From Crocinitomicaceae bacterium (GTDB lineage: Bacteria; Bacteroidota; Bacteroidia; Flavobacteriales_D; Crocinitomicaceae), in assembly GCA_023957475.1 (NCBI GenBank), contig JAMLHA010000003.1, positions 124,001 through 188,000 of the forward strand: a stretch of DNA of 64,000 nt, read 5' to 3'. Below, piece by piece: positions 8,926 to 19,975 of this stretch. The position numbers and the translations under genes were made by a program. The first letter of the stretch is position 1, and the number at the start of each line of letters is the position of its first letter. The notes under the pieces are model-generated. The model saw nothing but the letters and a program-made list of their open reading frames with translations, had not been told where the DNA came from and made no database searches.

Positions 8926-9882
8926 ATGAAAATACTTGCAAATGATGGTATCTCTGCTGTTGGCAAAAAACAGTTAGAAGAAGCTGGATATACTGTAGTT
9001 ACAGAAAAAGTAAATCAAGAAGATTTAATTGAAGCAATCAATAAGGAAAATTACGAAATTTTGCTTGTTAGAAGTGCAACAACTGCAAGAAAAGAAGTGA
9101 TTGATGCTTGTCCCAATTTAAAATTAATCGGGCGTGGTGGAGTTGGTATGGACAATATTGATGTTGCTTATGCACGAGATAACGGTAGAATAGTCATCAA
9201 CACTCCTGCATCTTCTTCTCAATCTGTAGCAGAATTGGTAATGGGACATCTATTTGCTATTTCTCGTTTTTTAAACGATTCTTATAAAAACATCGAAACA
9301 GGTGATTTTAGTAAGTTGAAGAAAAACTACGGAAAAGGTGTTGAACTAAGAGGAAAAACATTGGGTATCATTGGTTTTGGACGTATTGGACAAAGTTTAG
9401 CTTCCTATGCTTTGGGAATCGGTATGAACGTTATTGCCGATGATCAATTTGCTTATTCGGTAGATATTCCTGTAACAATTGGCAACGCACAAAATGTTGT
9501 TGTTCCAATTCAAACATCTACTGATTTAAAATCCTTTTTACCAAAATGTGATTACATTTCAATTCACGTTCCAAAACAAGCTGATGGAAGTGCTGTGATT
9601 GGTAAAAATGAATTTGCATTGATGAAAGATGGTGTGCGACTTGTGAACGCTGCTCGTGGTGGTGTTTTTGATGAATTAGCATTGTTAGATGCACTAAACT
9701 CTGGCAAAGTTGCGGGTTGTGCCTTGGATGTTTTTGAAAACGAACCAACACCGAACAAAGATTTACTTGCTCACCCTAAAATTGCTTGTACTCCACACAT
9801 TGGAGCAGCTACGATTGAAGCTCAAGATAGAATTGGCGCTGAATTAGCCGAATTAATTATCAAAGAATTTGGTCAAAAATAA
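8926..9882 (+). CDS. serA: D-3-phosphoglycerate dehydrogenase, short form without ACT domain
   Basis: NAD-dependent oxidation of 3-phosphoglycerate, first step of serine synthesis; its product feeds the upstream serC enzyme. The 318 residues contain the Rossmann motif [12 protein letters not shown] near 147, the catalytic Arg in NAARGG near 242, Glu in DVFENEP near 271 and His in PHIGAAT near 290. It lacks the C-terminal ACT/serine-binding domain of long SerA proteins, so feedback control by serine through ACT is not expected. No phosphatase (serB) in the window. Confidence 0.94.
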   Translation: MKILANDGISAVGKKQLEEAGYTVVTEKVNQEDLIEAINKENYEILLVRSATTARKEVIDACPNLKLIGRGGVGMDNIDVAYARDNGRIVINTPASSSQSVAELVMGHLFAISRFLNDSYKNIETGDFSKLKKNYGKGVELRGKTLGIIGFGRIGQSLASYALGIGMNVIADDQFAYSVDIPVTIGNAQNVVVPIQTSTDLKSFLPKCDYISIHVPKQADGSAVIGKNEFALMKDGVRLVNAARGGVFDELALLDALNSGKVAGCALDVFENEPTPNKDLLAHPKIACTPHIGAATIEAQDRIGAELAELIIKEFGQK

Positions 9883-9911
9883 AAATTCAGTTTCTTTTTA
9901 AAGATTTCATT

Positions 9912-9944
9912 AGAGGCTGTCCAAAATGGATAGCCTCTCTTGTT
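9912..9944 (+). terminator. Terminator of serC-serA
   Basis: AGAGGCTGTCC / GGATAGCCTCT stem with AAAAT loop at 9912-9938, then CTTGTTTT. The right arm and tail recur at about 13869-13888 after the next rightward gene. Confidence 0.75.
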
Positions 9945-10015
9945 TTGTAGTTTAAAAGTTGATGAAAAACAAAGCTTTCGAGCCAATATGGGGAATGTGT
10001 GCCTTGATTATTGTC

Positions 10016-11743
10016 CTACAAGCAACTTTGAGAAAAGGAATTAAAAAAAACCGACTTCCATTTCTGAAAGTCGGTTGATAACACACCTTGTGATGAATTT
10101 AATACACTTCCTTGCGCAGCAGTGGAATTACCCCAAACTTCTACACCCAACCACATATCTTCTTTTCCACAAATAGGATAATTGGTTAATGTTGTATTAT
10201 CAATAACCAATTTACCACCTTGTGAGCCTATTGCTCCATTTTCAACAATTAATTTGGCACCAGGTGCAAATTTAAAAGTTAGGTTTTTTAACGTGGCACT
10301 AACACCTGCTTGAATACGCAATTCTTTTTCCACATGAATAACACTCTGCCCAGGAGCTATTGGATTGCTTCCACCATCCCACGTTGTGTTTGATGTAATT
10401 GTGTAAGACACAATATGGTAAACGCTCGGCTCTACATTATCATAAACAGTGCTACCATCAATTTGGTCTTGAAGGATACGCATTGGCGGTTGTTGGTTTA
10501 AATAACCAGATGTTAAATTATAACTACTTATAGCTACGCCATTTAAATTAATAGTAGGGGTTGTATTTATAGAAGAAATTTTTGCTAAATAATTTTGTCT
10601 AGGCAAATACATATTGCCATCTTTTGCCAATTCTATTTGGCTTGTAGCAATTTCTGTATTTGTACTTAATACAGTTTTAGTTGGTGTTCCGTTGATATCC
10701 CAATAATCTAAAGTTGAACCGCTTACCCCTCCATAAGGTAAATGTGAAGTAAATATTCTTGAGCCATCAGGTGAAAACTCTAAACCATAAAAATGTTGAG
10801 TTGTTGAATTAGTAAAACCTGACAACGAATAATTTAAGTCTTTTTGAGAACCTGAGACTATCGAAAAAGATGGGGAAACATCCAAAACATAAATTCCTGT
10901 TGAAGAAATATCACGATTAAATGTTGCAATTCTATAATTTCCATTTGATAATTTGACTGCTTCTAATTCATATCGATCAGGCATTTGAAGAGTTGGAATA
11001 GATATGTAGTTATTAAAAGTTATTTGACCATTATCAATGGTTAGGCAATAAATTCTTGAAAGATTTTTGTAAAAAACAGTATAATTGGCTCCGTTATCAA
11101 CAACGGCTAAAGATGGAGAACGTTGATGATCCATATTATAAGCCTCAAAATTTGACGAACCAATAATCATTTCTAATGACTGCATTGAAGCAGTATATGA
11201 TATGCCATTTTCAGAATGAGTAAATGGTATTAAACAAGATGATGGAGTAGGTTGATTGTTTACATAAGATATTTTTATTTTACCATAAGATACATAAGTA
11301 TTATTAGGAAAACCATCATGACCGCTACTTATTATGTGAAATAAATTACAATCATTTTTATCTGGAATAATAAGTGTCTCGCTTGAAGAACCTGGCATAT
11401 TCACTTCTGTATTGAAATTATAAACGCTTGATACTCGTTGAAAAGCAGATAAATTATATAATGTTGTACCATCAGGTCCTTCGATAATATTTCCATTCCT
11501 ATCATAAACAAAATCATCTACAATAAAAAACAAAATATTCCCATCTGCATCCATTTGAATGTTTTGAGAATATATAGCAGAAGAACCATTGTAACCATTT
11601 ACTGAGGTGGGAAGAGTATTCTCATTTGGAAAACTCGAATTGAAATTTAAATATTTTGGAGCTATCATCCAATACGGATTTTGAGCTTGACATATTGTAT
11701 TCGATAATACAAAACTTAATAGTAATAATGCTACTGTTTTCAT
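10016..11743 (-). CDS. Secreted protein, apparently 3'-truncated
   Basis: Signal peptide MKTVALLLLSFVLSNTICQAQ; I place the start at 11743, not at the poly-A-derived ATG 51 bases upstream. Residues about 25-410 look like a beta-propeller-type sequence (SPDGSRIFTSHL near 330, LAKDGNMYLPRQNYLAKI near 385). Residues about 440-560 start a beta-helix-like part (ITSNTTWDGG, IRIQAGVSATLKNLTFKFAPGAKLIVENGAI in short, GVEVWGN). Related proteins of this type usually continue for hundreds of residues to a T9SS sorting domain. Here the frame instead runs through a terminator hairpin (10041-10076) and stops, with no sorting domain. Probably a truncated remnant; function unknown. Confidence 0.7.
   Translation of the reverse strand: MKTVALLLLSFVLSNTICQAQNPYWMIAPKYLNFNSSFPNENTLPTSVNGYNGSSAIYSQNIQMDADGNILFFIVDDFVYDRNGNIIEGPDGTTLYNLSAFQRVSSVYNFNTEVNMPGSSSETLIIPDKNDCNLFHIISSGHDGFPNNTYVSYGKIKISYVNNQPTPSSCLIPFTHSENGISYTASMQSLEMIIGSSNFEAYNMDHQRSPSLAVVDNGANYTVFYKNLSRIYCLTIDNGQITFNNYISIPTLQMPDRYELEAVKLSNGNYRIATFNRDISSTGIYVLDVSPSFSIVSGSQKDLNYSLSGFTNSTTQHFYGLEFSPDGSRIFTSHLPYGGVSGSTLDYWDINGTPTKTVLSTNTEIATSQIELAKDGNMYLPRQNYLAKISSINTTPTINLNGVAISSYNLTSGYLNQQPPMRILQDQIDGSTVYDNVEPSVYHIVSYTITSNTTWDGGSNPIAPGQSVIHVEKELRIQAGVSATLKNLTFKFAPGAKLIVENGAIGSQGGKLVIDNTTLTNYPICGKEDMWLGVEVWGNSTAAQGSVLNSSQGVLSTDFQKWKSVFFNSFSQSCL
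10041..10076 (-). terminator. Terminator hairpin inside the 3' end of the 10016-11743 frame
   Basis: AACCGACTT / AAGTCGGTT arms at 10049-10057 and 10068-10076 with an A run at 10041-10050, giving a T tract on the minus strand. The coding frame passes through it and stops 25 bases later. Confidence 0.75.
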
Positions 11744-11864
11744 AAATATGTAATTTAAATATAGTGCTAATTTCGTAAAAAAAAAAAAAAACATTTAAAA
11801 AAATATTAACATTATTTAACAAATTGTTTTTTTTATAAACTAAATTTTACGTCAAATTTGTTTC

Positions 11865-13850
11865 ATGAGATGTTTTCATATATTATTTGTTATAGTATCT
11901 TTTTTGGGCTTGAATATTAACGCTCAAATACCTGTCTATCAGGACATATTTAAAGGAGGTGTAACAGGTGATGCTTTTAATCCTGTTAACCTACCTTTTG
12001 GAGGTGATTTTGAAGTGTATATTGAGCCTGGCAGCACTATCCGAAAAGCTTACTTGTTTATTTCTGTTTATAATTTCCCCAATGAAGAAGTCTTATATTT
12101 CAACAATTACCCGATTCATCTAAGAGAACAAGACGCAATTAACAATGACTATTTTTTAATAAAAAATAATGATATTAGACGTATTAGAACATTAATGACA
12201 GATGTTACACATCTTATTCATCCTTTACAAAATAGCTATTCTGTTTCGGCATTAATCCAATCACCTTCTCTTATTCCAGGAATATATTGTGAGTATTATT
12301 TGTATATCGCTTATGATAATCCAACTTTGCAGGAAATCTGTTCCAATGTGTTTATAAATAATATTCAACCAGATGCTCACATGTTATATACATTCAGTAA
12401 TCTCAATCCAATAAATAGCACTCAAAATGTTGGGTTAGCCATAAATGCAGATAACATTTGTGACACCATTCGAGATGGGAGTTTTGTTAAAGTTAACAAT
12501 ATCCCAATTGGCTTAATTGGAGGGGATGAAATTAACTCTTTATCTAGTTGTACTGGTGTCACAGGTAGTTTTTATTACCAAAATGGCACGTTAACTGGTT
12601 TGAGAAATGATATCGCAAATCCAACAATGAGCGGACCAGATGCGATAGCAAATATTGAATCCTATTTAAATTCAACAACAGCATTTGATTTAACATTTGA
12701 TTATCAGTCTAATTGGGAGCCAAAAACAAACACAATAAATCAACTATTCCTCACCTACACCTCCCCCTGCCAACCATTCGATGTTTCTGTTCCCAAAGAC
12801 ACTACCATTTGTAAAGGCACAACCATCCAATTAAATGCCTCGGGAGGGCAAAGTTATGAATGGCTTTCGCCTACCAACTCTACAACTGCTAACCCTGCTC
12901 CGGGTTTAAGTTGCTCCAACTGCCCCAACCCCATTTTTACAGCAGATAGCACCATGTTTTATACGATAAGGATATGGAACAACGATACATCAACAGGCTC
13001 AGTATGTTCGGTTGTTCGGCCTGTAAAAATTACTGTAAAAAACCCACCTGTATTGCCTCAATTATCAACTGTAAAGGCTCAATGTGGTGTAGCTTCGGGG
13101 AGTATTGGCATCAAAAACCCTAAAGAATCAGGCAATTTGTATATTCTATCAGAAAATGGAGACTCCTTGGTAAAACCTATTGTTGCCAATCAAAACACCA
13201 ATCAAGGAGGTTTGTTTGGAGGTACTTATACCGTGTATTTTCAAGATGAGTTTGGTTGCACTAGTGGAGATACTACATTAACAATTGTGGCAATCAACAA
13301 TACTATAGCCAATTTTACGGCAACTCCACAAAGTGGAAGCACTCCTTTGGAAGTTAACATTACCAATACATCGCAGAATGCACAGCAATTTCAATGGTTT
13401 GTAAACGGTGAGTTGCAACCAAATCCTTTTACTTCTTTTGTGGCAGACACATCGGGCAGTTATCAAATTACATTGGTTGCTTGGAAAAACGATCTTTCGT
13501 GTGCAGACACCGCTCAATTAACCGTTATTACCTACGATAGTTTAATTGTTGGTATTCCCAATGTGTTTTCACCCAACAACGATGGGGTAAATGATGTTTT
13601 CAGCATCACTGTCAACCAACCTGTGAAATGTGAATTGGTCATTGTTAACCGTTGGGGAGAAAAAATGTTTTCCTACTCGGGAAATTTAACCGTAGGAATG
13701 AACGATTTGTGGTCGGCAGATGCTACCGTTTCTGATGGCGTGTATTTTTATAGTGTGAAGATGGAGACGAGTCCTCCCCCTTTATCCCCCTCCAAAGGGG
13801 GAAACCCGCATCAATTGTCAAGAGAAGGATTTGTGACGGTGGTGAGGTAG
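11865..13850 (+). CDS. T9SS-exported Ig/PKD-like protein with gliding-type (CHU_C) C-terminal domain
   Basis: 661 residues. Signal peptide MRCFHILFVIVSFLGLNINAQ. Residues about 25-295 form an unrecognised globular region. Then Cys-containing Ig-like segments (SVPKDTTICKGTTIQLNASG near 304) and a PKD-like domain (FTATPQSGSTPLEVNITNTS near 485). The last ~95 residues are a type B T9SS domain: VGIPNVFSPNNDGVNDVFSI, IVNRWGEKMF, DGVYFYSVKM. Between that strand and the final GFVTVVR sits PPPLSPSKGGNP, encoded by a palindromic element (13773-13805) that looks inserted in frame. The partner PorP/SprF-like protein is not adjacent. Expected at the cell surface. Confidence 0.85.
   Translation: MRCFHILFVIVSFLGLNINAQIPVYQDIFKGGVTGDAFNPVNLPFGGDFEVYIEPGSTIRKAYLFISVYNFPNEEVLYFNNYPIHLREQDAINNDYFLIKNNDIRRIRTLMTDVTHLIHPLQNSYSVSALIQSPSLIPGIYCEYYLYIAYDNPTLQEICSNVFINNIQPDAHMLYTFSNLNPINSTQNVGLAINADNICDTIRDGSFVKVNNIPIGLIGGDEINSLSSCTGVTGSFYYQNGTLTGLRNDIANPTMSGPDAIANIESYLNSTTAFDLTFDYQSNWEPKTNTINQLFLTYTSPCQPFDVSVPKDTTICKGTTIQLNASGGQSYEWLSPTNSTTANPAPGLSCSNCPNPIFTADSTMFYTIRIWNNDTSTGSVCSVVRPVKITVKNPPVLPQLSTVKAQCGVASGSIGIKNPKESGNLYILSENGDSLVKPIVANQNTNQGGLFGGTYTVYFQDEFGCTSGDTTLTIVAINNTIANFTATPQSGSTPLEVNITNTSQNAQQFQWFVNGELQPNPFTSFVADTSGSYQITLVAWKNDLSCADTAQLTVITYDSLIVGIPNVFSPNNDGVNDVFSITVNQPVKCELVIVNRWGEKMFSYSGNLTVGMNDLWSADATVSDGVYFYSVKMETSPPPLSPSKGGNPHQLSREGFVTVVR
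13773..13805. repeat. REP-like palindromic element inside a coding sequence
   Basis: Arms CCCCCTTT (13776-13783) and AAAGGGGG (13794-13801) around ATCCCCCTCC. Very C/G-rich against AT-rich surroundings. It adds about a dozen residues to the sorting domain of the 11865-13850 protein without breaking frame. Confidence 0.6.
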
Positions 13851-13861
13851 GGAAAAGAGAC

Positions 13862-13894
13862 CACCTTAAAAGGATAGCCTCTCTTATTTTTTTC
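13862..13894 (+). terminator. Weak terminator after the 11865-13850 gene
   Basis: Imperfect hairpin with GGATAGCCTCTCT followed by TATTTTTTTC. The right half nearly copies the serA terminator at 9924-9944. Confidence 0.45.
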
Positions 13895-13909
13895 TTTTCA
13901 ATTCACTAA

Positions 13910-16900
13910 CTACCTCCTTCCTTTTGGAGTGTTAATTGGCTGATTCGTGTTATTAATATTAACACCACTTTTACCTGTTTCTCTTGGTGTTTTGTTATTT
14001 AAAACAGCTCCATTCTTTCCAGAGCTTGTATCTTTATTTCCATTGGATTCAGAGCTTTCCTCACAAGCTCCTTCTGTAGCTCCTTTTCGCTTGTAATTAG
14101 CCCATTCAACTTTATTAATAACTTTGGTAACCTTAACCCCATTTTCTTCTACACAGATTGTCATTTTATCTCCACCAACAGTATTACTCAACGTATCGGT
14201 AGTATTATTAACGTTGGTTTGAGGGCAAGCACCAATAGTTGCTCCTTTTGCTTTGTATTCTGCCCATTGTGATTCTTTAATCGTCATCGTAATGTTTGAA
14301 GTACCGTTTGGCATACAAATCGTAATGTCCTTATCTGGACAAGCTCCTAATGAAGCGCCCATTGCTTGATACTCTGCCCATTGCGACTCTTTAATTGTCA
14401 TGGTAACTTTTATTCGTCCTTGTGGCATACAAATCGTGATGTCTTTATCTGGACAAGCTCCCATTGACGCTCCTTTAGCTTGGTATTCTGCCCATTGCGA
14501 TTCTTTAATAACCATCGTTACATTTGTACTTCCGTTTGGCAAACAAATTGTAATATCTTTATCTGGACAAGCTCCCATTGACGCTCCTTTTGCTTGGTAT
14601 TCAGCCCATTGCGATTCTTTAATCGTCATTGTCACCTTAGCTCTTCCTTGGGGCATACAAATCGTGATGTCTTTATCTGGACAAGCACCCATTGACGCTC
14701 CTTTAGCTTTGTACTCTGCCCATTGTGATTCTTTAATGACCATCGTTACATTTGTACTTCCGTTTGGCAAACAAATCGTGATGTCTTTATCTGGACAAGC
14801 ACCCAATGATGCTCCTTTAGCTTGGTATTCTGCCCATTGTGATTCTTTAATGACCATCGTTACATTTGTTTTTCCATTTGGCAAACAAATAGTGATATCA
14901 TTATCAACCACAGGACAAGCTCCCAATGAAGCACCCATTGCTTGATACTCTGCCCATTGTGATTCTTTAATTGTCATGGTGACTTTTGTTCGACCTTGTG
15001 GCACACAAATCACAATATCGTTATCAGGTTTTGCTTCTCCTGTTAACTGACATGTTTTAGTTACTGAACCATACGCATTTGTTGCAGTTATTTCCAACTG
15101 ATAGGTTTGAGAGTAATTGGCAGAAAATTCCAATTCAAAACTAAAGCCATTTGCAACTTGTGTATAAGCAACATTTGTAACTAGTTGGCTGTTCAACTTC
15201 ACCTGAATTTGAGATGTGTTCGTAACACCCAACACTACTCCTGTAAACTTATTCTTCCCTTGCGAAATAGTAATATTACAATTACTTGTAATATCAACAG
15301 AAGGTTTGGTTCCTACAACCGCCTTTTTGTAGGTTATGGTTGTACTTGAAACAAGTTGTCCACAATTATTTTTAGCCGTCAATTGAATCAAGTTTGCACC
15401 TTCTTGCAACGATAAATTCTTTGAATACAAATGCGTTGCACTATTGTAAGTTCCTTGCGATTGCGTAACACCATTAACAGTCAATGTAACAGCACTGGCA
15501 CTATTGATATTTAAAATAGCAGCTTCTAATGTAAAATCACTTTTTGTTACCACAATATTTGTAGTAGGGTTTACAAAAGTAATAACAGGGTTAACACAAG
15601 GCACATTGTATGTTACACTGGCTGTACCACTTGCTTTACCACATTCGTTTGTTGCAGTTAATTCAATCGTATTTTCTCCTTCTATTAATTGAATGGTTGC
15701 AGTCAATATTCCTGTTTGTGAACTGTAATTAAAACCAGAAATTGATATTCCATTAACTTTCAATACAATATTAGAAGGGTTTGTAACATTTGAAATTTGC
15801 GCATTCACAACGTAACTCACATTGCTTGAAGTTACTCTTCCAGAAGGATTTGTAATTATTACAGTTGGTTCGTTGCATGGTAAATTGTAGTCATATACAA
15901 ATGATTGTTCTGTTGAACCACATTCATTCGTTGCTCGAATTAAAATTTGATTACGACCATTTGCCAACAACAACATTTTAGAAAACGTCTTAATACGTGA
16001 AGTGTACGTACCTGTTGATTGTTTGATTCCATTCAAATACACATCTACTTGATTGGCTGTTGCAATATTTTCAATCACAGCTGCTAATTCTATCGAACTT
16101 GTTGTTCCACTTGTAGTAACAGGCGAATGTACCGTAATTGTAGGTTTTGGGCAATTAACTACAGGATTGTATTGCACATAAATTGTTTGTGCATTTGTTC
16201 CACACGCATTAGTTGCCCCAATTTGTATAGTATTCATTCCACTTTGCAAATAAATTGTGCTAGTAAACTGACCATTTGAACTAGTGTAAGTATAATTTGA
16301 AGAAACTTGATTGTTTACAACATATTGAATCTGACCACTTCCTAAATTAGACACAATTGCTTGCACACTAATAGCCTGATTTGTTGAAGTTGTTGAAGAA
16401 GAAGTCGGTTGCACAAATGTAACCGATGGCACTACACATGGTGCGTAATTCACCTGAATGGTCTTTGTATCTGTACCACAATTATTAACTACTGTAAACA
16501 CAATGGTATTTAACCCTGGTTGTAAATTAAACGAAGCTGTAAAGTTATTTGTTCCAGAATAAGAAAAAGCACCAGCATTTACACCATTCAATGTTGCTTC
16601 CACTCCACGAATAGACTTGTTTAAAACAGTGCCATTTACTTGGAAAGTAGGTTGAGTAACAGTCTGACTAGTATTGGAAATAGACAATACTGGCAATGGG
16701 CAATCTACAGGTGGCACTGGATCTGTCACAGGGGGAACTGGATCAGTTGGGGTTGGTGTAACTGGCGGTACAGGTTGTGTATGTTGCGGGGTTTCCTTTT
16801 TATATTTCCCACTTCTTAAATAAAGTTTCAAATACAATCCAGAATAGTGATAAAGATCCTTTTTAAATACACCTCTATTTGCAAAAACACCGTCAAAACG

Positions 16901-17611
16901 ATCTCCTCCAGTAAAAGTTGTTTTGTGTTCAAAACCAAAAGCAACATTCGTATTAAAATAATAACCAATTCCAAACCCTAAATGTCCCATCATTTCAAGA
17001 TTACCAAAAATATGGCTACCGTCCAATCCCGTTTCATAACTTTTGTCCATAAATGAACTCAAAGAAGACTTGGATAGATTGTCAAGTGTATTGTAGTTAT
17101 ACATAAAACCATCCGAATCCAAAACATTTCCTTTAGCTCTAAAATAAGTAACCCCTATTCCTCCAAAAATATACGGATCCCAGCCTGTTCTTTCTATCAG
17201 ACGGTTTAGGTGTATAGAAAGTTCCAAATTGAATTCCCTCGATATACTTCTAAAATTATTGATTGAATAGCCAAAATCTTTTTTATAATCAGAACCTACA
17301 CTACTCAATGTAACGTTGTCATAATCACTAAAATCGGTCTTTTTCAAATCTTGTCCAATCCAACTACCACCCAAAAATCGAAATTTTAAGTCATAGCTAA
17401 ACAACTTGCCATAATCTCTATTAAAAGAGGCTCCGAATACAAAACCTGCACCCCATTTGAATTTATTTTTCACATCTGTTGTGTGCCATGTAGCACCAGC
17501 ATTCAATCCCAAAAAGAATGGAGATGATTGTTCGTATTTCATTTTTTGAGAAAAAGCAAGCGAGCTAATTAACAATGAAAGGCCTAATAAGAGTGTACTA
17601 ATTTTTTTCAT
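13910..17611 (-). CDS. Outer-membrane beta-barrel protein with six Ig-like domains and eight Cys mini-repeats
   Basis: About 1233 residues from the ATG at 17611 (MKKISTLLLGLSLLISSLAF signal peptide); an ATG 33 bases upstream would add a charged leader. Residues about 25-275 resemble a porin-like barrel (FFLGLNAGATWHT, YIFGGIGVTYF, GIGYYFNTNVAFG). A Pro/Thr-rich linker follows (about 282-305). Residues about 305-860 hold six Ig-like domains of about 90 residues, most opening with Cys-x-x-P and having NxCG near the end. Residues about 862-1190 hold eight mini-repeats of about 38 residues, consensus DITICxPxG, TMxIKESQWAEY, GAxxGACP. The tail is Asn/Gly/Lys-rich. Function unknown; probably surface display. 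No T9SS domain. Confidence 0.8.
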   Translation of the reverse strand: MKKISTLLLGLSLLISSLAFSQKMKYEQSSPFFLGLNAGATWHTTDVKNKFKWGAGFVFGASFNRDYGKLFSYDLKFRFLGGSWIGQDLKKTDFSDYDNVTLSSVGSDYKKDFGYSINNFRSISREFNLELSIHLNRLIERTGWDPYIFGGIGVTYFRAKGNVLDSDGFMYNYNTLDNLSKSSLSSFMDKSYETGLDGSHIFGNLEMMGHLGFGIGYYFNTNVAFGFEHKTTFTGGDRFDGVFANRGVFKKDLYHYSGLYLKLYLRSGKYKKETPQHTQPVPPVTPTPTDPVPPVTDPVPPVDCPLPVLSISNTSQTVTQPTFQVNGTVLNKSIRGVEATLNGVNAGAFSYSGTNNFTASFNLQPGLNTIVFTVVNNCGTDTKTIQVNYAPCVVPSVTFVQPTSSSTTSTNQAISVQAIVSNLGSGQIQYVVNNQVSSNYTYTSSNGQFTSTIYLQSGMNTIQIGATNACGTNAQTIYVQYNPVVNCPKPTITVHSPVTTSGTTSSIELAAVIENIATANQVDVYLNGIKQSTGTYTSRIKTFSKMLLLANGRNQILIRATNECGSTEQSFVYDYNLPCNEPTVIITNPSGRVTSSNVSYVVNAQISNVTNPSNIVLKVNGISISGFNYSSQTGILTATIQLIEGENTIELTATNECGKASGTASVTYNVPCVNPVITFVNPTTNIVVTKSDFTLEAAILNINSASAVTLTVNGVTQSQGTYNSATHLYSKNLSLQEGANLIQLTAKNNCGQLVSSTTITYKKAVVGTKPSVDITSNCNITISQGKNKFTGVVLGVTNTSQIQVKLNSQLVTNVAYTQVANGFSFELEFSANYSQTYQLEITATNAYGSVTKTCQLTGEAKPDNDIVICVPQGRTKVTMTIKESQWAEYQAMGASLGACPVVDNDITICLPNGKTNVTMVIKESQWAEYQAKGASLGACPDKDITICLPNGSTNVTMVIKESQWAEYKAKGASMGACPDKDITICMPQGRAKVTMTIKESQWAEYQAKGASMGACPDKDITICLPNGSTNVTMVIKESQWAEYQAKGASMGACPDKDITICMPQGRIKVTMTIKESQWAEYQAMGASLGACPDKDITICMPNGTSNITMTIKESQWAEYKAKGATIGACPQTNVNNTTDTLSNTVGGDKMTICVEENGVKVTKVINKVEWANYKRKGATEGACEESSESNGNKDTSSGKNGAVLNNKTPRETGKSGVNINNTNQPINTPKGRR
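14030..15025. repeat. Eight tandem ~114-bp coding repeats
   Basis: DNA encoding the eight Cys mini-repeats of the 13910-17611 protein. Units two to seven are near identical at DNA level (for example repeated CCATTGTGATTCTTTAAT and GACAAGCTCC words), the outer ones diverged. Suggests recent unit duplication. Confidence 0.8.
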
Positions 17612-17701
17612 AACATCTTTTTTTGCATCTTCTGAGAGATACAATCCATTAATCGTGCCAAAATTCGTAAAAATTTATGAAATAGAAATTATTTTCCTGT
17701 T

Positions 17702-17809
17702 AAAGAACAGATTTAAAATGTCAGTATGTCAGTTTTAACACTACATTTCTGTCTAAAAGAACAGATTTAAAATGTCAGTCTGTCAGTTTTAACACTACAT
17801 TTCTGTCAA
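17702..17809. repeat. 54-bp tandem duplication upstream of groES
   Basis: Two copies, 17702-17755 and 17756-17809, differing at two positions. Each holds paired TGTCAGT words (TGTCAGTNTGTCAG) and ends near CATTTCTGTC. It ends 75 bases before the groES start and likely belongs to the groESL control region. Confidence 0.85.
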
Positions 17810-17828
17810 ATTGAATAAAAAAAAGAAA

Positions 17829-17844
17829 TGGCACAGAATTGGTA
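17829..17844 (+). promoter_or_regulatory. Sigma-54-like element before groES
   Basis: TGGCACAGAATTGGTA, 40 bases before the groES ATG. The TGGCAC half matches the -24 element; the -12 half is TGGTA where TTGCA is expected, so the match is partial. No TAnnTTTG housekeeping box is seen here. Confidence 0.35.
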
Positions 17845-17883
17845 AAAAAAAATAAACGTAACAATAAATAAAATTTAATAATT

Positions 17884-18162
17884 ATGACAATAGCATTTAA
17901 ACCTTTGGCTGATCGTGTTCTTGTTGAGCCGATGCCAGCAGAAGAGAAAACAGCAAGTGGAATTTTTATCCCTGACACAGCAAAGGAAAAACCTTTGAAG
18001 GGAACAGTTGTTGCAGCAGGGAAAGGAAAACCAGATGAACCAATGACTGTAAAAGTTGGTGAGCAAGTTTTATACGGGCAATACTCTGGAACAGAAATAA
18101 AATTGGATGGCAAAGCATACTTGATTATGCGTGAATCTGATATTTACGGAATTTTTAAATAA
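17884..18162 (+). CDS. groES: Co-chaperonin GroES
   Basis: Ten-kDa lid of the GroEL chamber. The 92-residue sequence has [20 protein letters not shown] (start of the family signature), a mobile loop around [13 protein letters not shown] (residues 27-39) and ends [17 protein letters not shown]. groEL follows 26 bases later, so this is the usual groESL operon. The upstream region has a 54-bp tandem duplication and a sigma-54-like element rather than a housekeeping promoter box. Confidence 0.98.
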   Translation: MTIAFKPLADRVLVEPMPAEEKTASGIFIPDTAKEKPLKGTVVAAGKGKPDEPMTVKVGEQVLYGQYSGTEIKLDGKAYLIMRESDIYGIFK

Positions 18163-18176
18163 TAAAATCACATTAA

Positions 18177-19823
<1,647 letters not shown>

Positions 19824-19844
19824 GTAATTTAACAATGCTTTTAC

Positions 19845-19876
19845 AAGAGGTGTGGCACTGCTGCACCTCTTTTCTC
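19845..19876 (+). terminator. Terminator of groES-groEL
   Basis: AAGAGGTG / CACCTCTT arms at 19845-19852 and 19864-19871, followed by TTTCTC. Confidence 0.65.
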
Positions 19877-19926
19877 ATCTTGTTTTTTCTGATTTATTCG
19901 GGTAAAATGAGGTGTTTATATATAAA

Positions 19927-19957
19927 AAAATCCCCTTCAGCAATGGAGGGGATTTTT
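19927..19957. terminator. Bidirectional terminator between groEL and the sugar operon
   Basis: AAATCCCCT...AGGGGATTT hairpin with an A run on the left and TTTTT on the right; serves the convergent transcripts from both sides. Confidence 0.8.
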
Positions 19958-19975
19958 CATTTAATAAATTGTTTC

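Noticed and set aside
14400..14945. 181-codon frame on the plus strand
   Set aside because: Antisense shadow of the eight repeated Cys modules; its own repeats simply mirror them.
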